The notes under the pieces were generated by a model. The model saw nothing but the letters and a program-made list of their open reading frames with translations. It was not told the DNA's origin and ran no database searches. From assembly GCA_033851265.1 (NCBI GenBank), contig JAWWOW010000003.1, positions 248,001 to 312,000 on the forward strand: a stretch of DNA of 64,000 nucleotides, given 5' to 3'. Source of the DNA: JAWWOW01 sp033851265. GTDB taxonomy: Bacteria > Actinomycetota > Actinomycetes > JAWWOW01. Below, piece by piece: positions 7,967 to 16,708 of this stretch (positions are counted from its first letter, which is position 1; the number at the start of each line of letters is the position of its first letter). The position numbers were made by a program, and so were the translations under genes.

Positions 7967-8434
7967 ATGGACACGAAAGATTTGCTGACGGTGGGCGATG
8001 TCGCGGCGCGCAGCGGCTTCGCTACCTCCGCGTTGCGCTACTACGAACGCGAGGGGCTGATCCATGCGTCGCGTAGTGCGGGTGGTCAGCGGCGCTATCC
8101 CCGGTCGGTGTTGCGCCGGTTGGCGTTCATCCGGGCTGCGCGCAACATCGGGCTCCCGCTTGACGAGGTTCGCGACGTGTTGGCTGAGCTGCCGGAGTCG
8201 CGTACGCCGACGCGAGCCGACTGGGCGCGCATCTCCAGGGTGTGGCGGGCCCGGCTCGACGACCAGATTGATGCCCTCGTCGCGCTGCGCGACGGGCTCG
8301 ACTCCTGCATCGGCTGCGGTTGCCTGTCATTGCAGAAGTGCCGGATGTCCAACCCCCAGGACGTCGCGGCGTATGGCGGGCCGGGAGCTGCCTATCTGCC
8401 GAAGCCGCTCCGCGAGCCGGTGGCGCAGCCGTAG
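7967..8434 (+). CDS. soxR: Redox-sensing MerR-family regulator SoxR
   Basis: SoxR is a dimeric activator that senses redox-cycling compounds or oxidants through a [2Fe-2S] cluster. This 155-residue protein has the MerR winged helix at residues 7-75 (LTVGDVAARSGFATSALRYY), a dimerisation helix, and the cluster motif CIGCGCLSLQKC with Cys114, 117, 119 and 125, the exact SoxR spacing. That motif rules out a mercury-type MerR. It is divergent from the SDR-queA operon, and a SoxR-like palindrome sits in the 67-bp gap. In actinomycetes SoxR usually controls a few oxidoreductases and exporters rather than soxS, which fits this neighbourhood. Confidence 0.93.
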   Translation: MDTKDLLTVGDVAARSGFATSALRYYEREGLIHASRSAGGQRRYPRSVLRRLAFIRAARNIGLPLDEVRDVLAELPESRTPTRADWARISRVWRARLDDQIDALVALRDGLDSCIGCGCLSLQKCRMSNPQDVAAYGGPGAAYLPKPLREPVAQP

Positions 8435-8573
8435 TCCTGTGCCGCATGAGGTCGGTCCCCGGCACTATCCGGAGCCGGTTGGCGACGTGGCGTAGTAAAA
8501 CCGGCGATCACCTGACAGATCGGACAAGCGGTGCCAGACTTCGCGCACTCTGCCCCGCTAGAGGGAGTCGTTC

Positions 8574-10817
8574 ATGCGCATCCGTCTGCTCAGTCGCAAA
8601 TCCTTCGTTGTCGTCGGCTCGATGGCCGTTGCTGTCGGCATCTTTGTCCCGCTGGGAAGCGCGCGAGCCGCGACCACGATCATGACGTGCGACGACCCGA
8701 CCCTGCGCGCTGCTGTCGCAGTCGGTGGAGTCATCACCTTCGGGGTGGACTGCCCCGACCTGGTCCTCGCGAGCCAGTTGGTCGTCAACGGCAAGACCGT
8801 CGACATCGAGAGCAACGGTCACAACGTCGTCATCGACGGCGCCGAATCCACGCGGCTGTTCCTCGTGACCGCTGGCAAGCTGACGCTCGGCGCGCTGAAG
8901 CTCAACAACGGCTCTGTTACCGGGGGCAGCGGCGTCCCCGGATCCGCTGGTGTGGCCAGCACCGATGGCACGCCAGGAACAGCAGGTGCTAACGCTACGA
9001 GCGCGGGCGGGGCCGGTTCCGCGGGGACCGCGGGGACCGACGGGACAGCGGGTGGCGACGGCGGCGCTGGCTTTGTCGGCGCCAACGCCGGTGGTGGCGC
9101 CATTGCGATCGGACCTAACGGCACGGTCATCCTGAAGAACGACGCTTTGACCGGCAACACCGCCACGGGCGGCAAGGGTGGCGCCGGTGGGCCCGGTGCA
9201 GTCGGCGGAAGCGGGGGGTCCGGAGGCGCAGGCGGCAACGGCAGCGCTGGTGCAGCCGGCTCGACCAATACGGCCGGCGGCGCTGGTGGCGCGGGCGGGG
9301 CCGGCGCGAAGGGCGGCAACGCCGCTGCCGGGGGCAGTGGTGGCGCTGGGGGTAACGGTGGTGCTGGAGTTGGCGGCGCGATCTACAACGCCGGCCAGCT
9401 GCTCATCACGACCACGACCTTCACCAACAATTCAGCGACGGCCGGGGCCGGCGGAGCGGGCGGAGCCGCGGGCGACGGTGGGAACGCAGGCGCCGGTGGA
9501 GCCGCGGGGAACGGCGCAGCAGGCGGCGCCGGAGCACTCGGTGCGCCGGGCACCAACGGCGGTGCCGGAGGAAACGCGGGTGCCACTGGAGCCGCAGGTC
9601 TCGCCGCAGCGGGCGGCGCTGGCGGTAGGGGTGGTGCCGGAGGCTCGGGCGCGGGCGGCACTCTGTTCAACACCGGTGCGGTGCAGGTCGCGAACTCGAC
9701 GTTCACCGGAAGCACTGCGACTGGGGGCGAGGGCGGACTCGGTGGCGACGGACATCAAGGCGGGCTCGGCGCAGCTGGTGCGGCGGGCGGATCCGGCGGC
9801 AACGGCGGCGATGGAGGCGCCGGGCTGCTCTCCGGCGGCAACGGCGGGGCGTCCGGGACAAGCACACCTGGGGGCCCGGCTGGCGCAGCGGGCGCGGGTG
9901 GCAACGGCGGTGGGGGCGGGGTCGGCGGCGTAGCCGCGGGTGGCGCGGTATTCAACTCACGCAGTGGGGCGGCTGTCGACGCGACGACACTGAGCAACAA
10001 CAAGGCGAAGGGTGGTCTCGGTGGTGACGGTGGCGCCGGTGGCGCCGGGGCGGGCGGTGGTCTCGGAGGCGCCTCGGCCACGGGATCCAACGGCGGCACT
10101 GGGGGCGCTGGCCAGGACATCGGGATCGTGACGGCGAGCGGCGGTAAAGGTGGCAACTCGGCCGCGGGCTCTAACGGCGGTGCGGGTGGTACCGGTGGCA
10201 GCGCGGGCGCCGGTGGCAGCGCGGGCGTCGGTGGCAGCGGCTACGGCGGCGGCGTGTTCACCAGCACAAACATCTTCCTGCGCAACGACACGTTCACGAG
10301 CAACAGTGCGAACGGCGCCGACGGCGGCTCGGGCGGCACCGGTGGTGCCGGTGGCACGGGCGGCGGCGGTGCGGACGGCGCGACTGGCGGCACCGGCGGC
10401 AACGGTGGCGCCGGGACCCCAGTTGGGTCCGGCGGCAACGGTGGTGCGGGTGGCGACGGCGGCAATGGTGCCAACGGTGCCAATGGCTCGGGCGGCGGTG
10501 CGACCGGCAAGGGTGGCAACGCGGCTGGCGGTGCTTGGCTCAAGACCGCAGGAGTGACGACGCAAACCGGCAGCACGTATGGCTCCAACTCCGTCAGCAA
10601 CGGAAGTGGCAGCGCCGGGGACGCCGGCGCTGGTGGCGCGGGCGGCAGTCTCGGAGACGGTGGCACTCTCGGCGACGGCGGCAGCGGCGGCACCGGTACT
10701 CCGGCCGGGTCGACGGGTGCTGATGGCTCCAACGGCTCGGACGGGACAGCTAGTTCTAGCGGCGCTACCGGCACCGTCAGCGCTGCCGGTACCACCGCGT
10801 TCCCGGACCACAACTAG
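8574..10817 (+). CDS. Secreted Gly/Ala-rich beta-helix protein with PGRS-like insertions
   Basis: The protein has 747 residues. A signal peptide (1 to about 33, ending SARA) is followed by a non-repetitive domain (34-125) resembling the start of a right-handed beta-helix (VNGKTVDIES...VVIDGAESTRLFLV...LTLGALKLNNG). After that, six modules recur about every 94 residues. Each has a short rung such as GGAIYNAGQLLITTTTFTNN or GGTLFNTGAVQVANSTF, then 60-70 residues of GGxGG/GAGG repeats that look like mycobacterial PGRS sequence, but without a PE domain. There is no sorting signal or transmembrane anchor, so it is likely released or loosely attached. GAGGGAG precedes ATG 8574. Function unknown; a surface matrix or adhesin is plausible. 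Confidence 0.85.
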   Translation: MRIRLLSRKSFVVVGSMAVAVGIFVPLGSARAATTIMTCDDPTLRAAVAVGGVITFGVDCPDLVLASQLVVNGKTVDIESNGHNVVIDGAESTRLFLVTAGKLTLGALKLNNGSVTGGSGVPGSAGVASTDGTPGTAGANATSAGGAGSAGTAGTDGTAGGDGGAGFVGANAGGGAIAIGPNGTVILKNDALTGNTATGGKGGAGGPGAVGGSGGSGGAGGNGSAGAAGSTNTAGGAGGAGGAGAKGGNAAAGGSGGAGGNGGAGVGGAIYNAGQLLITTTTFTNNSATAGAGGAGGAAGDGGNAGAGGAAGNGAAGGAGALGAPGTNGGAGGNAGATGAAGLAAAGGAGGRGGAGGSGAGGTLFNTGAVQVANSTFTGSTATGGEGGLGGDGHQGGLGAAGAAGGSGGNGGDGGAGLLSGGNGGASGTSTPGGPAGAAGAGGNGGGGGVGGVAAGGAVFNSRSGAAVDATTLSNNKAKGGLGGDGGAGGAGAGGGLGGASATGSNGGTGGAGQDIGIVTASGGKGGNSAAGSNGGAGGTGGSAGAGGSAGVGGSGYGGGVFTSTNIFLRNDTFTSNSANGADGGSGGTGGAGGTGGGGADGATGGTGGNGGAGTPVGSGGNGGAGGDGGNGANGANGSGGGATGKGGNAAGGAWLKTAGVTTQTGSTYGSNSVSNGSGSAGDAGAGGAGGSLGDGGTLGDGGSGGTGTPAGSTGADGSNGSDGTASSSGATGTVSAAGTTAFPDHN
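9093..10805 (+). repeat. Six approx. 94-codon modules of rung plus Gly-rich insert
   Basis: The conserved GG-(A/T/V) that opens each rung falls at residues 176, 269, 363, 458, 561 and 654, giving spacings of 93, 94, 95, 103 and 93. The DNA within inserts is dominated by GGCGGC/GGTGGC triplets. The repeat is in the protein; the rungs have diverged in sequence, so this is an old duplication rather than a recent tandem array. Confidence 0.75.
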
Positions 10818-10853
10818 GGCTGGTCGCCCGGCGCATTGGCTAGCGTGCGTCGG

Positions 10854-11642
10854 GTGACTAGCGAGTTCGCGGGTCGGGTAGCGGTTGTCACGGGCGGTGC
10901 GGCCGGCATCGGGGGTGGCATCACCCAGCGCCTTGCGGCCATGGGTGCGTCCGTCGTTTACGTGGACCTCAACGAGGGTCCAACCAGTGAACACGTCGTC
11001 GGTGTCGTCGGGGATGTCCGCGACGTAGACGTTGTCGAGCGCGTCGTCGACATCGCGAAGTCGAAGACCGGACGGATCGACGTACTCGTCAACAACGTCG
11101 GCGACTTCCGACCGCCTGGTCGTTTCGTGCGTACGACGGAGTCCGACTGGGATCACCACTACGACATCAACTTGAAGCATGTGTTCCGGATGACACACGC
11201 AGTGCTGCCGGTCATGCAGGAGCACGGCGGCGGCGCGATCGTGAACGTGTCGACGGTCGAGGCGTACCGCGGGATCCCGGGAAACGTTGTCTACTCGGCG
11301 TTCAAAGCAGGTGTCGTTGCGTTCACGCGCAGCCTGGCAATCGAAGTTGCGCCGGACGGCGTGCGCGTCAACTGCATAGCGCCCGACCTTGCCGACACGC
11401 CGCAGACACCGGCCGAGATGATGCTGCGCGGTCGCGACCCGGCGCTGATCCCGTCATGGGTGCCACTCGGTCGCTTCGGCGAGCCGGATGACTATGCCGA
11501 GGTGGTCGCGTTCCTGGCGAGCGACCGCGCTCGGTTCGTGACCGGTCAGACCATCGCCGTCGACGGAGGAACGCTCGCGGCGAGTGGGTGGTACCGCCGC
11601 GCCGACGGCCGCGGGTGGACCAACCTGCCCGACCAGCCTTGA
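10854..11642 (+). CDS. Short-chain dehydrogenase/reductase
   Basis: A 262-residue SDR with VVTGGAAGIGGGI at the N-terminus, NNVG in place of NNAG, and the catalytic set Ser (NVSTVEA), Tyr and Lys (YSAFK). The C-terminal VTGQTIAVDGG is typical of actinomycete 3-oxoacyl reductase-like SDRs. Possible starts are TTG 10836, GTG 10845 and GTG 10854; none has a strong ribosome binding site, and 10854 puts the fold at the usual distance. Substrate unknown. It follows the beta-helix gene by 36 bp and converges on the next gene. Confidence 0.84.
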   Translation: MTSEFAGRVAVVTGGAAGIGGGITQRLAAMGASVVYVDLNEGPTSEHVVGVVGDVRDVDVVERVVDIAKSKTGRIDVLVNNVGDFRPPGRFVRTTESDWDHHYDINLKHVFRMTHAVLPVMQEHGGGAIVNVSTVEAYRGIPGNVVYSAFKAGVVAFTRSLAIEVAPDGVRVNCIAPDLADTPQTPAEMMLRGRDPALIPSWVPLGRFGEPDDYAEVVAFLASDRARFVTGQTIAVDGGTLAASGWYRRADGRGWTNLPDQP

Positions 11643-11667
11643 AACGCTCGTCCCTGACTGGTTTGTT

Positions 11668-12273
11668 TCATTCCTCGGTCGGATCGATGCCCGTCCGTTT
11701 CATGAGCTTGCGCATTTCGGCGACGTCCTCTTCGGTCGGCCCGTGGGCCAATGCCTCGAGATCGACTTCTGGCGAGGAGCCACCCCACGGGCCGTAGCCG
11801 ATCACGTGAATGGCCAACTCGCGCACACCCGCCTCAGCCAAGGGGTAGTTGCGAGTGACGACTTCCGCGACCGACGCAGTCGTCGCCGTGTAACTCCACA
11901 TCGCTTCGAGGCCCCAATCGACGATCACCTGGCAAAGCCAGGGCAATTGCTTGGTGTAGTCGGGGGGAACAATGTCCGGGTACGTCGACTGAGCGACCGG
12001 CTCGTTGATGATGACCGACCACGGATGACCTGTCAGAGACGCGCCATCGACGCGTGCGAGATCGCTGTCGAGCACATGTCCAACCATGACCGGAGTCTGC
12101 AGCGCGTCGGACAGCGTCTGCGCAAGCGTGTCCTCCCCGATTGGACCGCCGAGGTGCGTGGACATGACGTATCTCGAGGGCCCTTCTTCTTGTTGGAACG
12201 GCTCGCCTAGGGCCGCAACAGCCGTTTGCGGTGACGTTGATGCGCAGACAACGATGAGTCCCGTGAACCCCAC
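11668..12273 (-). CDS. Hypothetical protein, 201 residues
   Basis: I do not recognise this protein. The N-terminus (VGFTGLIVVCAS) is a hydrophobic strand rather than a convincing signal peptide. The body mixes alpha/beta segments (GHPWSVIINEPVAQ; LPWLCQVIVDWGLEAMWSYTATT) and the tail is acidic and helical (EEDVAEMRKLMKRTGIDPTEE). GTG 12273 is supported by AGGAG six bases upstream. It lies 14 bp after the coiled-coil gene on the same strand, so the two probably form an operon. Confidence 0.55.
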   Translation of the reverse strand: MGFTGLIVVCASTSPQTAVAALGEPFQQEEGPSRYVMSTHLGGPIGEDTLAQTLSDALQTPVMVGHVLDSDLARVDGASLTGHPWSVIINEPVAQSTYPDIVPPDYTKQLPWLCQVIVDWGLEAMWSYTATTASVAEVVTRNYPLAEAGVRELAIHVIGYGPWGGSSPEVDLEALAHGPTEEDVAEMRKLMKRTGIDPTEE

Positions 12274-12287
12274 GTCAACTCCTGAGG

Positions 12288-12839
12288 TCAGCCCTCGACT
12301 TCGCCGGGAACGACGAATGGCGAGTCCACCGCCGCGGCCGAGCGACGGCGCGAGGCCGGCAGCCGGTCGACGAAGCGACCGAGGCGTTCGGCAGTTCCCT
12401 GCAACGGCGTGATCGAGTTGTTGAGTGATGCGACCACGCGGTTGAGCTCGGCCACGGCGTCGGCGAGTGGCTGCATCGAGCGGGTCAGCTGACCGAGCGA
12501 TGCCAATGCCTCCGGCAGCGCCCTCAACTCTTCGGACTTCGATGCGTCCTCGATGAGCCGCTCGAGGAGCGGCAACGACTCCGCGATCCGCGTCACGGCG
12601 GCGGTGCCGGAAGCCAGCCGGGTGATCGGGTCGATCCCGTCCGCGAGCCGTTCGAGCGCGTCGATGCCGCTCGCGATGCGGTCGAGCACGGACGCGCGCT
12701 GATTCAGCTCCTCGAGGGTGGCGACCAGCTGAGGGAGCGAAGCCAAGCCCGTGGCGGCCCCGCGGGCGGCCTCCGTCGTGGCGACTGCAAGGCCGAGTGC
12801 CCTGGCGCCGAAACCGATGGCGGTGTCCGTCAGACCCAC
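12288..12839 (-). CDS. Helical (coiled-coil) hypothetical protein
   Basis: This 183-residue protein is almost entirely amphipathic helix, with recurring 'xxLERLxDGIDxITRLASG' and 'LAxAVAELNRVVASLNNSI' heptad-like segments, which suggests a long coiled coil or helical bundle. A short Arg-rich patch (PASRRRSAAAV) precedes the C-terminus. There is no transmembrane segment. Similar proteins occur in actinomycetes without assigned function; a scaffold or envelope-associated role is a guess. The start is GTG. It diverges from the spermidine-synthase-like gene with only 32 bp between. Confidence 0.6.
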   Translation of the reverse strand: MGLTDTAIGFGARALGLAVATTEAARGAATGLASLPQLVATLEELNQRASVLDRIASGIDALERLADGIDPITRLASGTAAVTRIAESLPLLERLIEDASKSEELRALPEALASLGQLTRSMQPLADAVAELNRVVASLNNSITPLQGTAERLGRFVDRLPASRRRSAAAVDSPFVVPGEVEG

Positions 12840-12871
12840 GCCGTCACCTTAGTGCTGGGAGGGTTGGCGGC

Positions 12872-13699
12872 GTGACCAAGCAGCGGGTGGAGTTGGTGCG
12901 CGACGCCGACCGCAAGAACGCCTATCTGCTGTCCGTCGAGGGAGTCGCGCAGTCCTACATCGACCTGGACGATCCAACGAACCTCGAGCTCGAGTACGTC
13001 GCACTGTTTGCCGACGTGATCGACGCGTTCTTCGACGCCGGGCGACGGCTCGACGTCGTACACCTCGGGGGAGGTGCCTGCACGCTGGCCCGCTATGTCG
13101 CCGCGACGCGACCGGGATCCAGGCAGCGGGCCTACGACACCGACATCGAGGTGGTCACCGTCGTCCGCGAGCACTTGGGTATCGACGACGTGAAAGGACT
13201 CAGCCTCATCGTCGGCGATGCGCGCGAGGCCGTCCGGGCCGCTCGTGATGCGTCGCTGCACTGCCTCGTCAGCGATGTCTACGTCGGTCCGCGCGCAGCG
13301 GTGGACGTGCTCAGCCTGGAAGCGATGACGGATGTACGCCGAGTCCTGCGCCAGCGTGGGCTATCCCTCATCAACCTCGCCGATCGGGCACCGTTCGCGT
13401 TCGCCAAGCCAGTGCTGGCGGCGGCCCAAGCGGTCTACAAGCACGTCGCGCTGCTGGCCGATCCCGGCGCACTGCGCGGCCGGCGCTACGGCAACATCGT
13501 CGTCGCTGCTGCAGACACAGCGCTGCCGATCGACGAGCTCACTCGCCGCGCTGCGCGCGCCGTACCCCCGGTTCGCCTTGTTGCGGGCGAGCGGCTCGAC
13601 CAGCTGATCGACGACACGCAACCCATGACGGACGCATCGCCAATGGAGCCACCAGTGCTGCGGTCGTGGATCTACGACCGTTCAGAAGAAACGCCGTAA
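12872..13699 (+). CDS. Spermidine-synthase-like methyltransferase-fold protein
   Basis: The 275-residue protein has the Rossmann fold of the spermidine synthase group: motif I VVHLGGGACTLARYV around residues 60-75, an acidic end to strand beta2 (AYDTDIEVV), and LIVGDAREAVRAARDASLHCLVSDVYVG, which covers the AdoMet-type binding loop. It is fusion-free and shorter than true polyamine synthases. Many actinomycete paralogues of this kind have no proven aminopropyl transfer, so the substrate is open. GTG 12872 is supported by GGGAGGG upstream. Confidence 0.75.
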   Translation: MTKQRVELVRDADRKNAYLLSVEGVAQSYIDLDDPTNLELEYVALFADVIDAFFDAGRRLDVVHLGGGACTLARYVAATRPGSRQRAYDTDIEVVTVVREHLGIDDVKGLSLIVGDAREAVRAARDASLHCLVSDVYVGPRAAVDVLSLEAMTDVRRVLRQRGLSLINLADRAPFAFAKPVLAAAQAVYKHVALLADPGALRGRRYGNIVVAAADTALPIDELTRRAARAVPPVRLVAGERLDQLIDDTQPMTDASPMEPPVLRSWIYDRSEETP

Positions 13700-13701
13700 G
13701 G

Positions 13702-13747
13702 GTCGCGGGGCGGGGGTGGGTGGGTCGGCCGGGCCGCCCCCCCGCGC
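13702..13747. terminator. GC-rich hairpin between convergent genes
   Basis: CGCGGGG (13704-13710) pairs with CCCCGCG (13740-13746), extended by GGG/CCC after a one-base bulge, in the 49-bp gap between convergent genes. There is no T-tract on either side, so it is a candidate bidirectional terminator only. Confidence 0.35.
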
Positions 13748-13748
13748 T

Positions 13749-14468
13749 TCAGCGGTCCGACGGGTCGCCGAGGAGTGCGGCAGCTACGTCGGCCACGTGT
13801 TGGAGGATTTGCAGTTCGGTGTCACGGAACGGCGGGCCCTCAGCGCGGGCAACCCCCAACGCATGTTGTGACCCGAACGGCACGATGGCGACTTCGAGCA
13901 CGGATGATCCGGCCGTGGACCACAGCACACCGGCGGTCGTCGAGACCGGTCCGCGAATCGCGTCGAGCCCGACGGGCGGCACGGTCGGCGCGCCGTCGCT
14001 CGCCACCGTCGGCGGCTCGCTGCCATCCGAAGGCCAGATCGCCGCCCAGGCAGCACCAAGTACGCCGGGCAGCTCGTCGACCAAAACTCTCCACTCGGCC
14101 GCCGGTTGCGCTCCCGCGACATGCGCCAGCAACGCGGTCGCCCCCGTCAACCCTGAAGCTCGAACCTCCTTGTGCAGAGATTCGACCCAGATGCCGGCGA
14201 CCGAGCAGAGAGTTTCGTACACGTCGTCCATCGTCGACGTGTCCGCCAGGGAAAAAACGATGTCATCGACGGCGTCGAAACTGTCCCGCTCGATGATGCT
14301 GACGCTCTGGATGTCCGCGCCGGCTTTGCCGAGGGCGGCGGCCAACGATCCCAGTGCGCCAGGCCGGTCGGGCAGCGTCACCCGCAGGTGATAGCTGCCG
14401 GGGGACGGCTCAGCACGCTCAGGGCTTTCGGTGACGGGTACCAAGCGCAGCAGCGACTCAGTTGTCAT
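13749..14468 (-). CDS. ACT-domain protein with GAF-like C-terminal region
   Basis: The 239-residue protein starts at ATG 14468. Residues 24-95 form an ACT domain (YHLRVTLPDRPGALGSLAAALGKAGADIQSV). The C-terminal region (about 115-235) reads like a small GAF-type sensor: ATALLAHVAGAQPAAEWRVLVDELP, a hydrophobic strand VLEVAIVPFG, and a closing helix ILQHVADVAAALLG. No output domain is present. Probably a ligand-responsive regulatory protein. It lies 62 bp after the methyltransferase gene on the same strand. Confidence 0.72.
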   Translation of the reverse strand: MTTESLLRLVPVTESPERAEPSPGSYHLRVTLPDRPGALGSLAAALGKAGADIQSVSIIERDSFDAVDDIVFSLADTSTMDDVYETLCSVAGIWVESLHKEVRASGLTGATALLAHVAGAQPAAEWRVLVDELPGVLGAAWAAIWPSDGSEPPTVASDGAPTVPPVGLDAIRGPVSTTAGVLWSTAGSSVLEVAIVPFGSQHALGVARAEGPPFRDTELQILQHVADVAAALLGDPSDR

Positions 14469-14530
14469 GCCCCACAGGGTGAGGGGGCCACGTATCGGGA
14501 CTGTGTTCCAACGTTTACATCTGTGTGAAC

Positions 14531-15394
14531 TCAGCGGGGACGTCGTGCGCAGATGATCCACCCAGCCGCCTGGAGGAGCACCCCCGCGGGTGTCGCATGC
14601 GCGGCCAGCACGCTCCGCAAATCGGCCAGCGCACGCTCCTGATCCTGCTCATCCTTGTCGTGGAGCAGGCCATGCACGATGCCGAGCCCTGAGATGAACG
14701 CGTAGGCGTCGTCGGCATCACGCCCCGCGTAGAACGGAGCATCGACGGCCTCGAAAGCGATGTCCTCGTACCCCGCTTCAGTGAGCATCGCGCGCGTGTG
14801 GTCCGGATCCGCCAGGCTGAACGGGCTGGGCACGCCGGGGGGCGGCGACGGCAGGTCTCGACCTGGCGCCAACGTCGTGAAGATCGTCCGCACCCATTCA
14901 TTGGCGTCGAGACCACGCCAGACCGCCAACACGAGCCGACCACCCGGTCGCAGTGCCCCATGCAGATTGCGGTACGCCGCCACAGGGTCGCTGAAGAACA
15001 TGCCACCCATCTCGCTGAGGACGACGTCGTAGGTGTCCGCGTCGAACGCGTGAACCTGTGCATCGGCCTGCTCGAAGCGCACATTGTCGAGTCCCTCGGC
15101 GGCAGCGAGCTCGCGCGCCTTGCCGAGCATCGCTGACGACAGGTCCACCCCCAGCACGGCTCCTGTCTGCGAGGCACGTGCCGCGTCGCGTGTTGCCTTG
15201 CCGGTGCCACAACCCACATCGAGCACGCGCTCACCCGGTGCGATCGCGACAGCCGTGTTCAGTCGTTCGTGGAACTCCGGCGCGGCCGACTCGTAGCGTT
15301 GCCAGTTCTGAGTCCACCGCGCGCCTTCCTCGCCGTCCCAGGCCGCAGCCATGTCGGTGTTGGCAATGCGAATGTTGGCAATCGCCGCACTCAT
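14531..15394 (-). CDS. Class I SAM-dependent methyltransferase (UbiE/MenG-like)
   Basis: The 287-residue protein has motif I VLDVGCGTGKATRDAA, the acidic loop after beta2 (VLGVDLSSAML), FEQADAQVHAF and VLSEMGGMFFSDP (motif II/post-II), and LRPGGRLVLAVWRG (motif III). The N-terminal MAAAWDGEEGARWTQNWQRYE is typical of small-molecule methyltransferases of the UbiE group. ATG 15394 has AGGAG upstream and follows the FAD oxidoreductase stop by nine bases, so the two enzymes are co-transcribed and probably act on the same lipid-soluble substrate, which I cannot name. Confidence 0.86.
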   Translation of the reverse strand: MSAAIANIRIANTDMAAAWDGEEGARWTQNWQRYESAAPEFHERLNTAVAIAPGERVLDVGCGTGKATRDAARASQTGAVLGVDLSSAMLGKARELAAAEGLDNVRFEQADAQVHAFDADTYDVVLSEMGGMFFSDPVAAYRNLHGALRPGGRLVLAVWRGLDANEWVRTIFTTLAPGRDLPSPPPGVPSPFSLADPDHTRAMLTEAGYEDIAFEAVDAPFYAGRDADDAYAFISGLGIVHGLLHDKDEQDQERALADLRSVLAAHATPAGVLLQAAGWIICARRPR

Positions 15395-15403
15395 GACGGT
15401 CTC

Positions 15404-16633
15404 CTAAGTAAGCTGGGTAAGGGGTTGGGCGGCCGCAGCGAAGTAGCGGCCGATGTTCTCCGGGTCGAAGAACTCCTGCACTGGCATCGTCCCGGCCTGC
15501 ACACTGACGAAGTCCTCCGAGGCCTGCGGGTTGCTGGCGACGACGCCGATCATTTGTTGCATCTCATCGGGTGGCGGCTCGAACGAAGCGAAGTCAGCGG
15601 TGAGCCCGTACATCGGCGCGGTGGTCTCGTCGCGCGTCTGCCGGTACGCCGAGAGCGCGGCGTCGTACGACTGTCCGCCGGAGAGAGCTGTGTCGAGGGC
15701 TTCGGTCAGCAGCTCCGAATGACGGAACGCGTCGGTGATGCCCTGTGCCGTACATGCGTCCTTGTGGTAGCCGGCGTCGCCGACGAGTGCCCAACCGGGC
15801 CCATAGGGCTTGCGGTAGAAGGCGTCCATCGTCGTGCCGATGAACTTCGACTCGCGAGTGGCGGACTTCATCCGCGCGGCGAACGTCGGTTCGACCTCGA
15901 ACGCCTTGAGGTAGTTGCCCTCGACATCGGTCTTGTTGGCCTCGAACTCGTCGATGGACCAGCCGACGACCACGCAGGTGAGGTCGTCGTGCGTCGGGAT
16001 GGCGACGAGAGCGCGAGTCGGCCGGATGTAGACCTGGAACTCGTTGTCCGTTGGCAGGCCGCGCCAATAGCTGTAGTACATGGCCTCGCGCGCCGGGACC
16101 TCGTTGTACTTCTCGGCGCCGACCGACTTGGCGACCACCGAGTGGACGCCGTCCGCGCCCACGACCACGCGTGCGCGTTCTTCGATGGAGGGGCCGCCCT
16201 TGACGTGACCGCGGACACCACGGACGACGCCGTCCTCGACGATGAGACCCTCGACCGAGAAGCCCTCCCGCACCTCGACACCTGCCTCGACCGCTGCGTC
16301 GAGCAGCAGCTTGTCCAGCACGAACCGGCGCGGGGCGTAGGCGCGCGTTGTGCCATCGGCCGGCCGCGGCGTCGCGGCGATCGTGACCGGACCGAAGTCG
16401 AACCGGTAGGTCTCGATCGGCGGGCAGCCGGTGGCAATGAGCCGGTCGGCGATACCCCACCGCTGCAGCGCTGCAATCCCTGGGTGGTGCACGATGTGCG
16501 TCGACATCGTGTCGCTCGGGAAAGTCGCCCGGTCGACCAGCAGCACCCGGTAGCCCTTGCGAGCCAGCAGCATTGCCGTCGGTGACCCCGCAGCGCGTGC
16601 CCCCACCACGATCACGTCGTAGTTCTCGGTCAT
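15404..16633 (-). CDS. FAD-dependent oxidoreductase (geranylgeranyl reductase/halogenase-like)
   Basis: A 409-residue flavoprotein. The FAD dinucleotide fold is YDVIVVGARAAGSPTAMLLARKGYRVLLVD; the second motif is VVVGADGVHSVVAKSVG, and the third is WALVGDAGYHKDACTAQGITDAF, the GD motif of group A flavin monooxygenases, geranylgeranyl reductases and halogenases. The halogenase WxWxIP motif is absent. GGAGGGG lies before ATG 16633. Operon with the downstream methyltransferase; the large TPR/LuxR regulator upstream on the same strand may control it. Confidence 0.86.
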   Translation of the reverse strand: MTENYDVIVVGARAAGSPTAMLLARKGYRVLLVDRATFPSDTMSTHIVHHPGIAALQRWGIADRLIATGCPPIETYRFDFGPVTIAATPRPADGTTRAYAPRRFVLDKLLLDAAVEAGVEVREGFSVEGLIVEDGVVRGVRGHVKGGPSIEERARVVVGADGVHSVVAKSVGAEKYNEVPAREAMYYSYWRGLPTDNEFQVYIRPTRALVAIPTHDDLTCVVVGWSIDEFEANKTDVEGNYLKAFEVEPTFAARMKSATRESKFIGTTMDAFYRKPYGPGWALVGDAGYHKDACTAQGITDAFRHSELLTEALDTALSGGQSYDAALSAYRQTRDETTAPMYGLTADFASFEPPPDEMQQMIGVVASNPQASEDFVSVQAGTMPVQEFFDPENIGRYFAAAAQPLTQLT

Positions 16634-16708
16634 GTTCGCCCCTCCCCGGTAATGAACACAGCGAGAGTCGCAGTCGTGTGCGCTCAGAGCATCGGGGGGA
16701 ACCCCTAT

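Noticed and set aside
759..8434. A mercury-resistance operon made of merB-like and merR-like genes
   Set aside because: The MerR-family gene is 6.5 kb away and carries the SoxR iron-sulfur motif, and no other mer gene is present.
8900..10800. Short DNA repeats that might suggest a CRISPR or minisatellite array
   Set aside because: The repeats are irregular GGC/GGT triplets that keep the reading frame of one long protein; there are no constant repeats with unique spacers.
9957..11225. A 422-codon minus-strand frame across the Gly-rich gene and the SDR
   Set aside because: Its Ala/Arg/Thr-rich translation is the complement of GGC repeats, and it crosses two well-supported genes.
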